A DNA stretch of 64,000 bases from Verrucomicrobium sp. BvORR034 (GCF_000739635.1 NZ_BATQ01000016.1:62001-126000), one strand, 5' to 3'; positions 41,488 through 51,112 are shown, counted from the stretch's first letter. The notes: generated by a model not told the origin, from the sequence alone. Made by a program: numbers and translations.

Positions 41488-42111
41488 TCAATGGGGCTGC
41501 CGTGGCTGCTGCTGCCCCCAGCGACCGCCATAGTGAATGCGTTCGTGGCGCACTTGCGCGAACGTGGGGTTGATGACGGTGGGAGGGTTGAGGAAATGCT
41601 CATAGGCCAGGCACATTTGCAGGCCCGCCTCCAGGGGATCCATTCCGCCTGTGCCAGTGCCAAGCCCAGGGCACGCCAGATGATGAATCTTCCGCGCCTC
41701 GGTTTGATTGTGCCGGTGCACCGCGGTGAGCGTGGCCCAGAGCGCGAGATAGACGTGGTCGGTCCCACAGATGTTCATCGGCACCCGCATGGTGGGGGCG
41801 TGCGCGACAAAGGGATGCGCGGGATGCCCGGTAGGGACGATGATACAGGTGCCCACGGGCTGCTCCCCCAAGTGGTCATTCAGGATGCGCTGCTGGATCA
41901 GGTCCATCACGTGACGGCCAAAATAGCGCACCACGGCAAGGTCCATGCCAGCATCCATGAGGCCGAAGGAGTTCCCCGGGGTGAGCACACAGTCGTAGGC
42001 GGGCAGGTCTTCGAACTTCCCCAGGACCACTTCCACTTCAGGGTGAGCGCGAAACTGCCAGCGCAGGACTTCGCGGGACTCGGGGTTGCGGTCGATCAAG
42101 GTGAGTTTCAT
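41488..42111 (-). CDS. Macro domain protein
   Basis: A 207-residue protein with a macro domain, which binds or removes ADP-ribose. The ligand-binding loops read TPGNSFGLMDAGMDLAVVRYFG near the N-terminal third and CPGLGTGTGGM in the C-terminal half. The family context is broad: some macro proteins reverse ADP-ribosylation, and some pair with toxin-like ADP-ribosyltransferases. No DarT-like partner is next to it; the neighbouring small antitoxin-like ORF is on the other strand. Cytoplasmic; no signal peptide. Confidence 0.8.
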   Translation of the reverse strand: MKLTLIDRNPESREVLRWQFRAHPEVEVVLGKFEDLPAYDCVLTPGNSFGLMDAGMDLAVVRYFGRHVMDLIQQRILNDHLGEQPVGTCIIVPTGHPAHPFVAHAPTMRVPMNICGTDHVYLALWATLTAVHRHNQTEARKIHHLACPGLGTGTGGMDPLEAGLQMCLAYEHFLNPPTVINPTFAQVRHERIHYGGRWGQQQPRQPH

Positions 42112-42182
42112 GGATCGGCGTTTCCCAGGTTGAACAAGATGGCAAGACGGCTGCGTTATGTTGAATCACCTTCGTCCAACTC

Positions 42183-43034
42183 ATGCAATACAAACTGTTT
42201 TCCTTGATGCTTCCGATGCTGCTGACCTGCTATGCAGGGAGCCTCGCCCACGCCCAAACCGCCGTCCCCGCCGGCGAGCCCACCAACGCTGATGAGGCCG
42301 CTGCCAAGAAAGCGGCCGAAGCCAGGGAGCTGAATGCCAAGTTCGCAGCATGGAAGGCCACACTACCGGAAAAGCAGCAGGCCTGGGAAACGGTGCTCGA
42401 AAGCAACCTGGGCAACTTCTATCTGCCGCTCTACCAGAAGGACAAGATCAAGACTCCGCCCACCCCCACCGCGTGGGACTATCTGGAAGATGACGCCAAG
42501 CTCCCCCGGGTGCTGCTCATCGGCGACTCTGTGTCCCGCGGTTACACACTCGCCACCCGGGCTGCGCTCAAGGGCAAGGCCAATGTGCATCGGGCCCCTG
42601 AGAACTGTGGCCCCACCGCCAATGGTTTGAAGAAGCTCGACATCTGGCTGGGGGAGGGGAAGTGGGATGTCATCCACTTCAACTTCGGCATCCATGACCG
42701 AGCCACGCCCAACGAGGAATACCTGTCCCGGCTCAAGCAAATCGTCGAACGGCTCAAAAAGACCGGGGCCAAGGTGGTCTGGGCGACCACGACCCCCATC
42801 CCACCCGACACCAAAGACGGCCCCCAAGCCACGGAGTCGATCGAGGAGAAGAACCGGATTGCTCTGGAGCTGATGAAGAGCGAAGGCGTGGCCATTGATG
42901 ATCTCAACGCCTTCATCCTTCCTCAGCTCGGCACCGTCCAGAACCCCAAGGATGTGCACTTTACCGCGCAGGGCTACGAGCTGCTCGGAGGCCAGGTCGC
43001 GCAGTCAGTGCTTGGAGTGATCAACTCCAAGTGA
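42183..43034 (+). CDS. Secreted SGNH/GDSL hydrolase
   Basis: A 283-residue exported SGNH hydrolase. A signal peptide (MQYKLFSLMLPMLLTCYAGSLAHA) leads to a mature protein with block I LLIGDSVSRGYT (nucleophile Ser), the Gly/Asn-type oxyanion block in HFNFGIHD, and the catalytic pair in KDVHFTAQGYELLG (Asp-x-x-His). These enzymes deacylate acetylated glycans or lipids. It is followed 39 bp later by a BPSS1187-like hydrolase on the same strand, and both are likely one operon that starts the secreted-hydrolase region. The Asn of the usual GND motif is replaced by a His-containing sequence here, which is worth a check against characterised members. Confidence 0.85.
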   Translation: MQYKLFSLMLPMLLTCYAGSLAHAQTAVPAGEPTNADEAAAKKAAEARELNAKFAAWKATLPEKQQAWETVLESNLGNFYLPLYQKDKIKTPPTPTAWDYLEDDAKLPRVLLIGDSVSRGYTLATRAALKGKANVHRAPENCGPTANGLKKLDIWLGEGKWDVIHFNFGIHDRATPNEEYLSRLKQIVERLKKTGAKVVWATTTPIPPDTKDGPQATESIEEKNRIALELMKSEGVAIDDLNAFILPQLGTVQNPKDVHFTAQGYELLGGQVAQSVLGVINSK

Positions 43035-43073
43035 GCCGGTCTTCTCAGAAAGTTATTTCCCATCTACCCTCTC

Positions 43074-44153
43074 ATGAACATCAAGTCATTGCCTCATCTG
43101 ATACCTTCCGTGCTGTTGCTGGTTGGAGCTTCCACGCTCACTGCGGCCCCAGAGCTGACCTTCAATGATCCCAAACCGCAGCGGTACGAGCTCACCGCCC
43201 GAGCCAGTCAGATCGATCCCAGGGCCAAAGAACATCCGGAGCTGGAATTCGTCTTCACCAAGAAGGACAAACCGGCCGATACCGAGCGCGCGATGGTGGA
43301 CACCCGCGTGAAGCCTCAAGGGAAGCTGGTGATCTGGCTCATGGGGTACAATGGGGGGCTGTTCGAGCGCATTTCCAGCTACGGGCTGCACGGCATCCAG
43401 GTGCACTATGCCAATGGCTGGTTTGGGAAATTCTCGAAGCTGGCCCCGGCGGATGATGACAAGTATCTGGGCAAGATTCGCCTGGAAGCTGCCACGGGCG
43501 AAGACTTCAGCTCAGCGGTGGAGATCCCCAAACCAGACGGCATGATGGAGCGCTCCTACCAGTTCGTGAAATGGCTCGCGAAGGAGAACCCCCAAGGCAA
43601 GTGGGAGACCTTCATCACAGATGACGGCAAAGGCCTGCGCTGGGACAAGGTGATCATCTCCGGGGCGTCACACGGGGCCACCACCGCGGCACGGTTTGCC
43701 AAACATCAGCGCGTTGATCGTGTCGTGATGTTCTGTGGTCCGCGTGATCAGCTGGAGACCTGGCAGGGCCTCCCTTCCGCTACCCCAGAGAATCGCTACT
43801 TTGGCTTCAGCCATGTGCTTGACGGTGGATGGTCTGGGGATCATTACTGCCGCTCCTGGGAGATGATTGGCTTGCACCAGTTCGGACCCATTGTGAACGT
43901 GGACCAGGTCAAAGCGCCGTATGGCAACACTCGCCGCCTGATCACCGACGCCGACGTGAAGAACGATGCCAACAAGGCCCATAGCAGCGTCACTCCTGGC
44001 GGCGCTGCCGTGAAGAACGCCGCAGGTGAATTCATTCATGAAGACGTCTGGCGTTATCTCTTCAATCAACCGGTTGACGCCGTGGGGCAGCCCGGGCCAG
44101 CCGATGCAGATTGCGAAAAGGACCTGCGCGGCAAAGAGAAGAAGGCCAAGTAA
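43074..44153 (+). CDS. BPSS1187-like alpha/beta hydrolase
   Basis: A 359-residue exported protein resembling the BPSS1187 group of alpha/beta hydrolases. A signal peptide (MNIKSLPHLIPSVLLLVGASTLTA) comes first. The nucleophile elbow GASHGATTAARFAKHQ (Gly-x-Ser-x-Gly) lies about residues 206-221, and the later FSHVLDGGWSGDHYCRSWEM segment holds a likely catalytic Asp/His. It is close behind an SGNH hydrolase and converges on a sulfatase gene. Substrate is unknown; an ester on a polysaccharide is a reasonable guess from context. Confidence 0.75.
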   Translation: MNIKSLPHLIPSVLLLVGASTLTAAPELTFNDPKPQRYELTARASQIDPRAKEHPELEFVFTKKDKPADTERAMVDTRVKPQGKLVIWLMGYNGGLFERISSYGLHGIQVHYANGWFGKFSKLAPADDDKYLGKIRLEAATGEDFSSAVEIPKPDGMMERSYQFVKWLAKENPQGKWETFITDDGKGLRWDKVIISGASHGATTAARFAKHQRVDRVVMFCGPRDQLETWQGLPSATPENRYFGFSHVLDGGWSGDHYCRSWEMIGLHQFGPIVNVDQVKAPYGNTRRLITDADVKNDANKAHSSVTPGGAAVKNAAGEFIHEDVWRYLFNQPVDAVGQPGPADADCEKDLRGKEKKAK

Positions 44154-44185
44154 GGTGAATCGGATCGGTGGGCCGCTACCCTGCT

Positions 44186-45562
44186 CTACTCTGCCTTCTG
44201 CCAGGGTACGGCCCCGCCGGCTTGAATATGACGTCGCAGCGCGGTGGAAAGCTCCCGCGTGATTTTGGGTGCCTTGCCCATGACATTGTGCTCCTCCTTG
44301 GGATCATCTTTCAGATGGAAAAGCTCCAGTGGTGCGTAGGGCCCGTTCTGCATGAGCTTCCAGTCATCTTTGATGATGGCCTCATAGCTTTTGCCCCCGT
44401 ACTCTGGCCCACCTTCCCGGCGTACAAAGTACAGTTCCCGCCCCGCCGGCATGGCCTGCCCTTTCAACGCGGGAACCAGACTCACCGCATCGGTGTCCGG
44501 AGGTTGGGCGACGCCCGCGAGTTCAAGGAAAGTGACCGCGCTGTCAAAGCCCAATCCAGCGTAGTCCTGGCGTGATCCCGGGGCAGCGTGCCCCGGCCAG
44601 CGCACGATGAAGGGCACGCGCAATCCGCCGTCATAGTGGTCCTGCTTGCCGCCGCGCCAGGGCTGATTGCTCTGACCGTGGGGCAAGGATCCGCCATTGT
44701 CCGCGGTGAAGATCACGACGGTCTCCTTGGCGAGTCCCGTTTCATCCAGGGTCTTCAGCACTTGACCGATCCGGTCATCCAGATGCTCCACGAATGCCAC
44801 GTTGGCGGCTCGCTTGGGTTCGAGATCTGGATGCCGCTGCTTCACGCGGTCCAGCCACTCCTGGGGTGGCTCGATGGGGAAGTGCGGGGCATTGAAGGCG
44901 AGATAGAGGAAGAACGGCTTGTCCCCGTTTGATGCACGGGATTTCAGATAATCGCCGGCCCATTGGCTGAAGAGATCCGTGGCATGCCCTTGCGGCTGGA
45001 TCTTCTCCTTGTTGAGACGCATGTAGTTGTTTCCTTGGCGCAGATGCGTCGTGTAGCTGTCCATCATGTCTCCCAGGAATCCCTGGAACTGGTCAAAACC
45101 ACGTTCATTTGGCGTGTTGGGAGACTCCAGACCCAAGTGCCATTTGCCAATCGCCGCCGTGTGATAGCCCGCATCATGCAATCGGTTGGCCAGAGTGGGC
45201 AGTCCTGGTTTCAGATAGCCCCAGGAGTTCTCAGGTTGCGTACGGATCACCCCCGGCACCCCCGCCCGATCGGGATAGAACCCTGTCAGGATGGCCGCCC
45301 GGCTGGGAGAGCACACCGTGCAGTTCGCCCGCATGTTCGTGAAGAGCATGCCTTCTTTTGCGAGGCGGTCGATGTGCGGCGTTTGCACATCCTTGGCACC
45401 ATAGGCCGAGACATCGCCATAGCCGTGGTCATCGGTGATGATGAGCAGGAAATTGGGGCGGGATTCAGATGCGGCACGCAGGGCGGGGGTGTGAGCGGGA
45501 AGGATCGAAAGAATGACGAGGAATAGGAGACCGTGGAAATGGGGGTGGTATGAGGAAGGCAT
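44186..45562 (-). CDS. Secreted sulfatase
   Basis: A 458-residue type I sulfatase, exported by a signal peptide (residues about 8-31). The active-site signature is C84-S-P-S-R88 within CTVCSPSRAAILTG; Cys84 would be converted to formylglycine by a maturation enzyme that is not in this window. The metal site residues ITDDHGYGDV (two Asp) and the later VVIFTADNGGSL (Asp-Asn) are seen. It removes sulfate esters from sulfated glycans or small molecules. It is the last of six sulfatases on the minus strand and is separated from the other five by the transposase element. The 321 bp before the transposase start hold no gene; the part 45563-45722 shows nothing, the rest is the element's left arm. Confidence 0.93.
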   Translation of the reverse strand: MPSSYHPHFHGLLFLVILSILPAHTPALRAASESRPNFLLIITDDHGYGDVSAYGAKDVQTPHIDRLAKEGMLFTNMRANCTVCSPSRAAILTGFYPDRAGVPGVIRTQPENSWGYLKPGLPTLANRLHDAGYHTAAIGKWHLGLESPNTPNERGFDQFQGFLGDMMDSYTTHLRQGNNYMRLNKEKIQPQGHATDLFSQWAGDYLKSRASNGDKPFFLYLAFNAPHFPIEPPQEWLDRVKQRHPDLEPKRAANVAFVEHLDDRIGQVLKTLDETGLAKETVVIFTADNGGSLPHGQSNQPWRGGKQDHYDGGLRVPFIVRWPGHAAPGSRQDYAGLGFDSAVTFLELAGVAQPPDTDAVSLVPALKGQAMPAGRELYFVRREGGPEYGGKSYEAIIKDDWKLMQNGPYAPLELFHLKDDPKEEHNVMGKAPKITRELSTALRRHIQAGGAVPWQKAE

Positions 45563-45722
45563 GGGGCTGCGTGTGGAGGTGACCGGTGATGGTGCGGAGA
45601 GTGGGCGCGCAACGCGGCGCGAGTGTGCGGTGGAGTTTCAACGCGAAAGGGTGGGGGCGCATTTCAGGAGAGAATGGGGGGAGTCTGGAGCCTATCCAGG
45701 ACTGTGACACCCATAGCGTCCC

Positions 45723-45829
45723 GATCCCCGCAGGGGATCTCTACCACAGCCCAACGCCGACGAGCTTCAAGCGAAGTCGCCGTTGGGTGGTTGTGAGGAG
45801 AAATTTCAACCTTGAAAAGGTTGTCTAGA
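45723..45829. repeat. Left inverted-repeat arm (REP-like)
   Basis: Outer palindrome GATCCCC-GCA-GGGGATC (45723-45739), a hairpin closed by CCCAACG/CGTTGGG (about 45750-45786), and the perfect palindrome AACCTT-GAA-AAGGTT, ending in TCTAGA (45824-45829). Compared with the reverse complement of the right arm, about four of five positions agree by eye. Confidence 0.85.
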
Positions 45830-45883
45830 TGCTTACCCGTTAAGACCTCGCATCGTCAGCACCAAACACTTCTCCACCTCTCA

Positions 45884-46339
45884 ATGGCACAATCCCTCTC
45901 CGCCATTTATCTGCACTTGGTATTTTCCACCAAAGATCGTCGCCCATGTTTCAATGATGGCGGTTTTCGTCATGAGTTGCACTCTGTTTTGGGTGGCCTC
46001 GCGAAATCAATGGAATGTATGCCGTTGGAGGTTGGCGGTGTGGAAGATCATGTACATTTGCTGATCCGCCTCTCGAAAGCATTGTCTGCTTCAGACTTCG
46101 TCAAAGAACTCAAACGCAATTCCAATGCATGGGTAAAGCGAACGGCACCCGATCTCCAAGATTTTGCATGGCAGGGCGGCTATGCAGCATTTTCAGTGAG
46201 TGTCTCCAACATTGAGGCGGTGCGGCACTACATTCAGAAGCAGGAGGAGCATCACAATAAGGTGGGCTTCAAGGAAGAGTTGCGCGCGTTGCTGAAGCGG
46301 CATGTTGTGGAGTGGGACGAGCGGTACGTCTGGGATTGA
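45884..46339 (+). CDS. REP-associated tyrosine transposase (Y1, IS200-like)
   Basis: A 151-residue Y1 transposase of the PF01797 family. The HUH metal-binding motif is VEDHVHLLIRL, the IYLHLVFSTKDRRP opening is typical, and the catalytic Tyr lies in VRHYIQKQEEHH. The ATG at 45884 (MAQSLSAIYLHLVF) is the right start; the frame is open further upstream through the inverted repeat. Length and motifs look intact, so it may be active. It cuts single-stranded DNA at hairpins; the large inverted-repeat arms on either side are the likely recognition sites. Base composition is lower in GC than the neighbouring sulfatases. Confidence 0.9.
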   Translation: MAQSLSAIYLHLVFSTKDRRPCFNDGGFRHELHSVLGGLAKSMECMPLEVGGVEDHVHLLIRLSKALSASDFVKELKRNSNAWVKRTAPDLQDFAWQGGYAAFSVSVSNIEAVRHYIQKQEEHHNKVGFKEELRALLKRHVVEWDERYVWD

Positions 46340-46361
46340 TGGAAAAGGTGAGCGAGAACCG

Positions 46362-46467
46362 TCTAGACAACCTTTTCAAGGTTGAGTTTCTAGATCAACT
46401 ACCCAACGGCGACTTCGCCTAAGGCTCGTCAGCGTTGGGCTGTGCTAGAGATCCCCATTCGGGGATC
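46362..46467. repeat. Right inverted-repeat arm (REP-like)
   Basis: Mirrors the left arm: TCTAGA, the palindrome AACCTT-TTC-AAGGTT, a hairpin closed by CCCAACG/CGTTGGG, and the outer palindrome GATCCCC-ATTC-GGGGATC form (46450-46467). The middle 15 bp next to the AAGGTT palindrome is the least conserved part. Confidence 0.85.
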
Positions 46468-46500
46468 GAATTTCCAATGCTGGCACTCTTTGCGCCCCGT

Positions 46501-46543
46501 CCAACGTTGACTCGTCCCGCGCAGCGGGCCGAGTCCAACGTTG
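46501..46543. repeat. Third REP-like hairpin beside the element
   Basis: CCAACGTTGACTCG at the left pairs with CGAGTCCAACGTTGG at the right (one extra C), with an inner CCCGC/GCGGG stem. It is followed by GGGCTCTGATACAGATCCTCGCAGGGAT, a degenerate match to the outer part of the two arms, so it looks like a third, solitary repeat unit. The remaining 46544-46600 shows no gene. Confidence 0.7.
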
Positions 46544-46600
46544 GGCTCTGATACAGATCCTCGCAGGGATTGATGCCACCGAGAAGATTACCTTCCCGCC

Positions 46601-48262
46601 TTACTCCACTTTCCCCGCCCCCTTCTTCCTCCCCGCAGCACGCTTGCCTTCCGCATCGGACAACGGGCCTGACATCGGAGGTGTCTCGAAGAACTTCCCA
46701 TCTTCCACCAACCTTGGATCGCCGGTGCGCTGCAACTCATCCAACAACCGCTTCTCCAATTCTGCTTTCACTATGGCATAGGCCGGATCTTCGGCCACGT
46801 TCTTGGTCTGGTGGGGGTCCTTCTTGAGATCATACAACTCCACGCGCGGACGTTTGCCATACACCCACTCGAAGTGCGCCTTCCATTCAGGGCTGTTGCG
46901 CTGGCCCACGAGCCAGGCCTTGGTGGGGCCGGAGTCCTCGTCGGGCAGGGTGGAGCGGGTTTCATCTCTTATTTCCTCGTACGTGGGTGGATCGCTGCTG
47001 TCGAGACGGTAGGGGTCACCCATGGGATAGCGATCGGGCTTGAAGTTGATGATCAAGAGGTGATCTGCCGTGTGAATGGCCCGCTGGGGATAGGGCATGT
47101 AGTCAGCACGCGCGTTCTCCACGTGGCGTTCCCGACCGGTCACCACCCAGGTGCGGCTTTCATCAACCTGGCCGGACTTCTCCGACTTCAATACCGGCCA
47201 CAAACTGCGACCGGTCATCACCTCAGGCACAGCTACACCCCCGGCTTCCAGAAAAGTCGGAGCGAGATCAGGCAGGTTCACGAAGTCCTCCACCACGCGC
47301 CCCCCTTTCACTCCGGGTCCGGCGATGGCCAGGCTCACGCCGGTGCCGAAGTCATAGAGATTGCACTTGCCGTGAGGGAAGCCGGGGGCGCCGTGATCAC
47401 CGCTGATGACGATGAGCGTGTTCTCCAACTCTCCGCGCTTGGTCAGATCCTCAATCAGCAGGCCCAACATCGTGTCCAAAGCCTGGATCTCGCCAAAGTA
47501 ATCGGCGAGATCCTCCCGCACTTCTGGCACATCGGGCAGGAAGGGGGGCATCTTGCCCTGGAGCGAGTCGGGATCTATTTGCCACAATGCCTTGCCGCTG
47601 CCCTGCTTCCAGGAGCGGTGGACGTTGGTGGGGCCAAACCAGAAGCAAAAAGGGGAGTCGGAGGGCCTGGCTGAAAGGAAGTCGCGGAAATTTCCTAAAA
47701 CCTCGTGATACATCTCCTGCTTGGCAGCCTCGATGTCCTTCCCCTGGGCTACCATGGCCGTCACGTTCTCGGAGAAGTTGTTGAACCGCCCTCCTGCCTT
47801 CTGGTAAGCGTATTTCTGCCCGCCGTAGGGGGCGTCCGCGGGCGTGCCCGGGCCCCAGACTTTGTAGGCCTTGCCGATGTGGTACCCAGCGTCTTTCAGC
47901 AAAAGAGGGTAGGTGGGGATCTTCTCATCCCACACCGCTCCACGCAGGATGGAGCCCCGACCGGTCCGCCAGAAGTACTGCCCGGAGAGCAGGGAGCTGC
48001 GGCAGGGAGTGCAGGAGGGCGCATTCACATGGGCGTTGCGGAACAGCACCCCTTCGCGGGCAATGTGGTCGAAGTTAGGGGTACGAACCACATCGTTGAT
48101 TCCTCCCGGCCCGTTGATCTCGGAGTAGATGCTGGCGTAGCGGCCCCAGTCGTCGGCAAAGACGAAGAGGATGTTGGGCCGCTTGGTTTCGGCTGCTGTT
48201 AGGGAAAGAGCAGCCAGGCAACCCCACCAGGTCGCGGCAAGGAACAAGGAAAGTCGTTTCAT
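46601..48262 (-). CDS. Secreted sulfatase (CTPCR signature)
   Basis: A 553-residue exported sulfatase; ATG 48262 begins the signal peptide [20 protein letters not shown]. The frame is open up to 48514, but that extension lies inside the previous gene. The signature is C84-T-P-C-R88 in [13 protein letters not shown], with a second Cys in the position usually held by Ser. Metal-site motifs [11 protein letters not shown] and [15 protein letters not shown] are present. The C terminus is Lys/Arg-rich. The overall pattern is close to heparan/iduronate-type sulfatases seen in Planctomycetes. It starts 28 bp after the previous sulfatase stop, so it is co-transcribed as the fifth gene of the run. Confidence 0.92.
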   Translation of the reverse strand: MKRLSLFLAATWWGCLAALSLTAAETKRPNILFVFADDWGRYASIYSEINGPGGINDVVRTPNFDHIAREGVLFRNAHVNAPSCTPCRSSLLSGQYFWRTGRGSILRGAVWDEKIPTYPLLLKDAGYHIGKAYKVWGPGTPADAPYGGQKYAYQKAGGRFNNFSENVTAMVAQGKDIEAAKQEMYHEVLGNFRDFLSARPSDSPFCFWFGPTNVHRSWKQGSGKALWQIDPDSLQGKMPPFLPDVPEVREDLADYFGEIQALDTMLGLLIEDLTKRGELENTLIVISGDHGAPGFPHGKCNLYDFGTGVSLAIAGPGVKGGRVVEDFVNLPDLAPTFLEAGGVAVPEVMTGRSLWPVLKSEKSGQVDESRTWVVTGRERHVENARADYMPYPQRAIHTADHLLIINFKPDRYPMGDPYRLDSSDPPTYEEIRDETRSTLPDEDSGPTKAWLVGQRNSPEWKAHFEWVYGKRPRVELYDLKKDPHQTKNVAEDPAYAIVKAELEKRLLDELQRTGDPRLVEDGKFFETPPMSGPLSDAEGKRAAGRKKGAGKVE

Positions 48263-48290
48263 GATCGGAAAGGTCGATGTGTTGAAGGGC

Positions 48291-49679
48291 TCAGTCGAGT
48301 TGCGGGGGACCAGGCACCACTCCGGTCCGATGCTGATTGACCGCTTCCTGGATGCGGGCCAGCGCATCGGGATGCTCGGCTGCAAGCGAGCGCTTTTCAC
48401 CTGCATCCAGGCCCAGCTGGAAAAGCAGGGGCGGATCCTGAACCTCACGTTTTCCCGGGCCGTAGCCGGGCTGCGTGACGTAGTGCGCCTTCCACTCGCC
48501 CAGACGGCAGGCATAGAGCTGGTCGCCGCGGTAGTAGAAGAAGGGGCGTTCTGATAGTGCTTTTCCTTCCAGCAGGAGCAGGCGGATGTCTGTGCCGTCG
48601 ATCACCCGGTCCTTGGGCAATTCGGCCCCCGCAAGGGCCAGCGAGGTGGCAAACAGGTCCATGGAGTTGGCGGGATCATGAGCCACGCCGGGCTTGATGT
48701 GTCCTGGCCACCAGGCGATGCCCGGGACGCGCATGCCACCTTCCCAGTTGCTGCCTTTGCCATCCTTGAGAGGTCCGGCGCTGCCTCCTTGAGCTCCCAT
48801 GATCAGCCAGGGACCATTGTCGCTGGTGAAGAACACCAGAGTATTTTCCGCGAGCCCTTCCTTGCGGAGGGTTTCGAGCACCTGCCCCACGCTCCAGTCC
48901 AGCTCTTCCACGGTATCACCATAGATGCCGGCCCGGCTCTTGCCTTTGAAGTTCTCAGACGCAAACAGCGGCACGTGCGGAAAGCTGTGTGCCATGTAGA
49001 GGAAGAAGGGCTGGTTCTTCTTCTGCTGGATGAATTTCACGGCCTCCTCCGTGTAGTGACCGGTGAGATGAACCTGGTCGGCAGGCTTTTCCACCACCTC
49101 GCCATTGCGCAGCAGGGGCACGTTCCAGCCGTCGGCTGGTGGGGTTGGTGATCCGGTTGACCCCTTGGGGAGGTCGGGGCGGGCATCCATGTCGTTGGAG
49201 TACGGCAGCCCGAAGCTCTGGTCGAACCCCTGGTCAAGCGGGCGGGAGCCTTCATGAATGCCGAGGTGCCACTTGCCCACGTGGGCGGTGGCGTAGCCGC
49301 GGGTTTTCAGTGCTTCAGGAAGGGTGATCTCGTTGGCAGGCAATCCGCCTGGGGAATTAGGAAACAACACGCGCCGCTTGCCATACATGCCGCTGCGCAC
49401 CGGGTAGCGGCCCGTAAGCAGGGCGGCCCGGCTGGGAGTGCAGACCTCGGAGGCGACATAGAAGTCCGTAAACCGCAGGCCTTCGGCGGCCATCCGGTCG
49501 AGATTCGGCGTGGCGATGGTCGGGGAGCCATAGCAACCCAGATCGCCGTAGCCCAGATCATCGGCCAGGATGATGACGATGTTGGGCGGCCGGTCGGCGG
49601 CTGGTGCCCACAGAGCAAGCGTGAGGCTTGCGGCTGCAGTGGCGGTGGCTTGCAGGAGAAGACGGAGGCCGGAAGTCAT
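48291..49679 (-). CDS. Secreted arylsulfatase-like protein
   Basis: A 462-residue exported sulfatase of the arylsulfatase A type. The signal peptide spans residues about 1-28. The formylglycine signature is C80-T-P-S-R84 in [13 protein letters not shown], followed by [10 protein letters not shown]. Metal-site segments are [15 protein letters not shown] and [13 protein letters not shown]. Its ATG overlaps the TGA of the previous gene (ATGA at 49676-49679), so the two are translationally coupled. The 462 residues are a normal family length. It probably acts in the periplasm on sulfated oligosaccharides. Confidence 0.94.
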   Translation of the reverse strand: MTSGLRLLLQATATAAASLTLALWAPAADRPPNIVIILADDLGYGDLGCYGSPTIATPNLDRMAAEGLRFTDFYVASEVCTPSRAALLTGRYPVRSGMYGKRRVLFPNSPGGLPANEITLPEALKTRGYATAHVGKWHLGIHEGSRPLDQGFDQSFGLPYSNDMDARPDLPKGSTGSPTPPADGWNVPLLRNGEVVEKPADQVHLTGHYTEEAVKFIQQKKNQPFFLYMAHSFPHVPLFASENFKGKSRAGIYGDTVEELDWSVGQVLETLRKEGLAENTLVFFTSDNGPWLIMGAQGGSAGPLKDGKGSNWEGGMRVPGIAWWPGHIKPGVAHDPANSMDLFATSLALAGAELPKDRVIDGTDIRLLLLEGKALSERPFFYYRGDQLYACRLGEWKAHYVTQPGYGPGKREVQDPPLLFQLGLDAGEKRSLAAEHPDALARIQEAVNQHRTGVVPGPPQLD

Positions 49680-51112
49680 TTGGTGAGGGAGACGGGTTTC
49701 GGTTTTGAATTGGTGGCCGTGACCCAGTTCATCAGCTCCTGATGCAGGGCCCTGGCTCTCTCAGGCTGTACGGCGCTCAGGTTATGTTGTTCTCCCGGAT
49801 CAGAGGAAAGGTCGTAGAGCTCATTCTGGCCGGTGGTGAAGAAGTGGATCAGTTTCCACGAACCAAGGCGGAGCGCGGCGGAAGGCTGGCTGCCAGACCC
49901 GTGTTCATGAGGGTAGTACCAGGCCAGAGGGCGGTCCTTGAGCGAGTCGTCTTTCCCGGTGCCCACGATGCTGGCGAGGGAGCGCCCGTCGAGGTGCTGC
50001 TCTGGCAACTGAGGCAGCCCGCTCAATTCCAACAGGGTGGGATACAGATCGGGCGTGTAGGCGGGGGTGCCGATGACGGTCCCGCCTTTCAGGTGGCCTG
50101 GCCATGAGATGTAGCACGGAGTGCGGATGCCGCCTTCATAGTTCCAGCCTTTGCCACAGCGCAGCGGCAGGTTGCTGGTGGGGCCGGTGCGACCCTTGGC
50201 CAGCGTGCACAATCCGCCGTTGTCTGAAGTGAATACTACGATGGTCTTCTCCCGGAGCTTCTGATCTTCCAGGACCTTGAGCACCCGACCGATGTTGGAG
50301 TCCAGATTCTCCAGCAGAGCAGCGTAGGCAGGGTCATCCTGGCGGGGGCGGGACTGGGCTCCAAACGGAGCCTCCAGCGGAGGAGCGGGGGCGTCGCCAT
50401 ACATCGCCTTGGCCTTGGCCTGATATTTTGCCACCAGCTGCGGGGGCGGCTGGATGGGGGTGTGCACGGCGTAGTGGGAGAAGCACAGGAGGAAGGGTTT
50501 GGTGGCGTCCCGTTGTTTCAAAAACTCCAACGCCTTTCCGGTCAGGGCGTCCGTCAGATAGTCGCCATCGGAGCCTGGCTCCAGATCGGGCACATCCCAG
50601 AGTGTGTCTTTGCCGTCCTTTTTGCGGTAGGGGTAGTAGTAGCTGGCCGGCTGGCCGCCCCGATTGACGGCAGCGGTCCATTGAAACCCATGCTGGGCGG
50701 GTTGGTCTGTATCGGCCTCACCCAGATGCCACTTCCCCACGTAGCCCGTCTGATAACCCTGCGCGGCAAAGGCCTCGCCAATCGTCGTTTCGGTGCCGGG
50801 AAGGGCCACGCCGGACTTGGGCTTGATGTAGTCGGTGATGCCCACGCGTTGTGGCACCTTGCCCGTCATCAATGCTGCCCGGGTGGGGGAGCAGACAGGA
50901 TGGGCGGAGTAAAAGCTGCTGAAGCGGACTCCCGACGCCGCGAGGGCGTCGATCGCCGGGGTTTCATAGAATTTGGATCCTTCCACGCCCAGGTCCTGGC
51001 TTCCCAGGTCATCCACGAGAAAGAGCAGAACATTGGGGCGCTCCGGGGTGGCGGCAGCGGCTACGCTGCCAGCCAGAAGGATCGCGGCAAGGGTCAGGGA
51101 AAATCGTTTCAT
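49676..51112 (-). CDS. Secreted sulfatase
   Basis: A 478-residue exported sulfatase with signal peptide MKRFSLTLAAILLAGSVAAA. The signature is C74-S-P-T-R78 in PVCSPTRAALMTGKVPQR. Metal-site segments are FLVDDLGSQDLG and VFTSDNGGLCTLA. Insert segments after the signature (TDYIKPKSGVALPG) are those of a common Planctomycete/Verrucomicrobia sulfatase group. It follows another sulfatase gene by 39 bp and overlaps the next by 4 bp. No regulatory site was identified in the spacer. Confidence 0.94.
   Translation of the reverse strand: MKRFSLTLAAILLAGSVAAAATPERPNVLLFLVDDLGSQDLGVEGSKFYETPAIDALAASGVRFSSFYSAHPVCSPTRAALMTGKVPQRVGITDYIKPKSGVALPGTETTIGEAFAAQGYQTGYVGKWHLGEADTDQPAQHGFQWTAAVNRGGQPASYYYPYRKKDGKDTLWDVPDLEPGSDGDYLTDALTGKALEFLKQRDATKPFLLCFSHYAVHTPIQPPPQLVAKYQAKAKAMYGDAPAPPLEAPFGAQSRPRQDDPAYAALLENLDSNIGRVLKVLEDQKLREKTIVVFTSDNGGLCTLAKGRTGPTSNLPLRCGKGWNYEGGIRTPCYISWPGHLKGGTVIGTPAYTPDLYPTLLELSGLPQLPEQHLDGRSLASIVGTGKDDSLKDRPLAWYYPHEHGSGSQPSAALRLGSWKLIHFFTTGQNELYDLSSDPGEQHNLSAVQPERARALHQELMNWVTATNSKPKPVSLTK

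Larger units (their letters stand above)
45723..46467 (+). mobile_element. RAYT/IS200-like element with ~106-bp inverted repeats
   Basis: A 745-bp unit: a single Y1-transposase gene (45884-46339) between two long imperfect inverted repeats (45723-45829 and 46362-46467). Each arm carries two hairpins and starts and ends with similar palindromes. No target-site duplication was seen. The layout fits REP-associated tyrosine transposases, whose REP hairpins flank the gene in opposite orientations. Confidence 0.8.

Noticed and set aside
41210-42111. Antitoxin-like ORF and macro-domain gene as a DarTG-like toxin-antitoxin pair
   Set aside because: They are convergent, the ORF is only 74 residues and has no ADP-ribosyltransferase motif, so it cannot be a DarT toxin.
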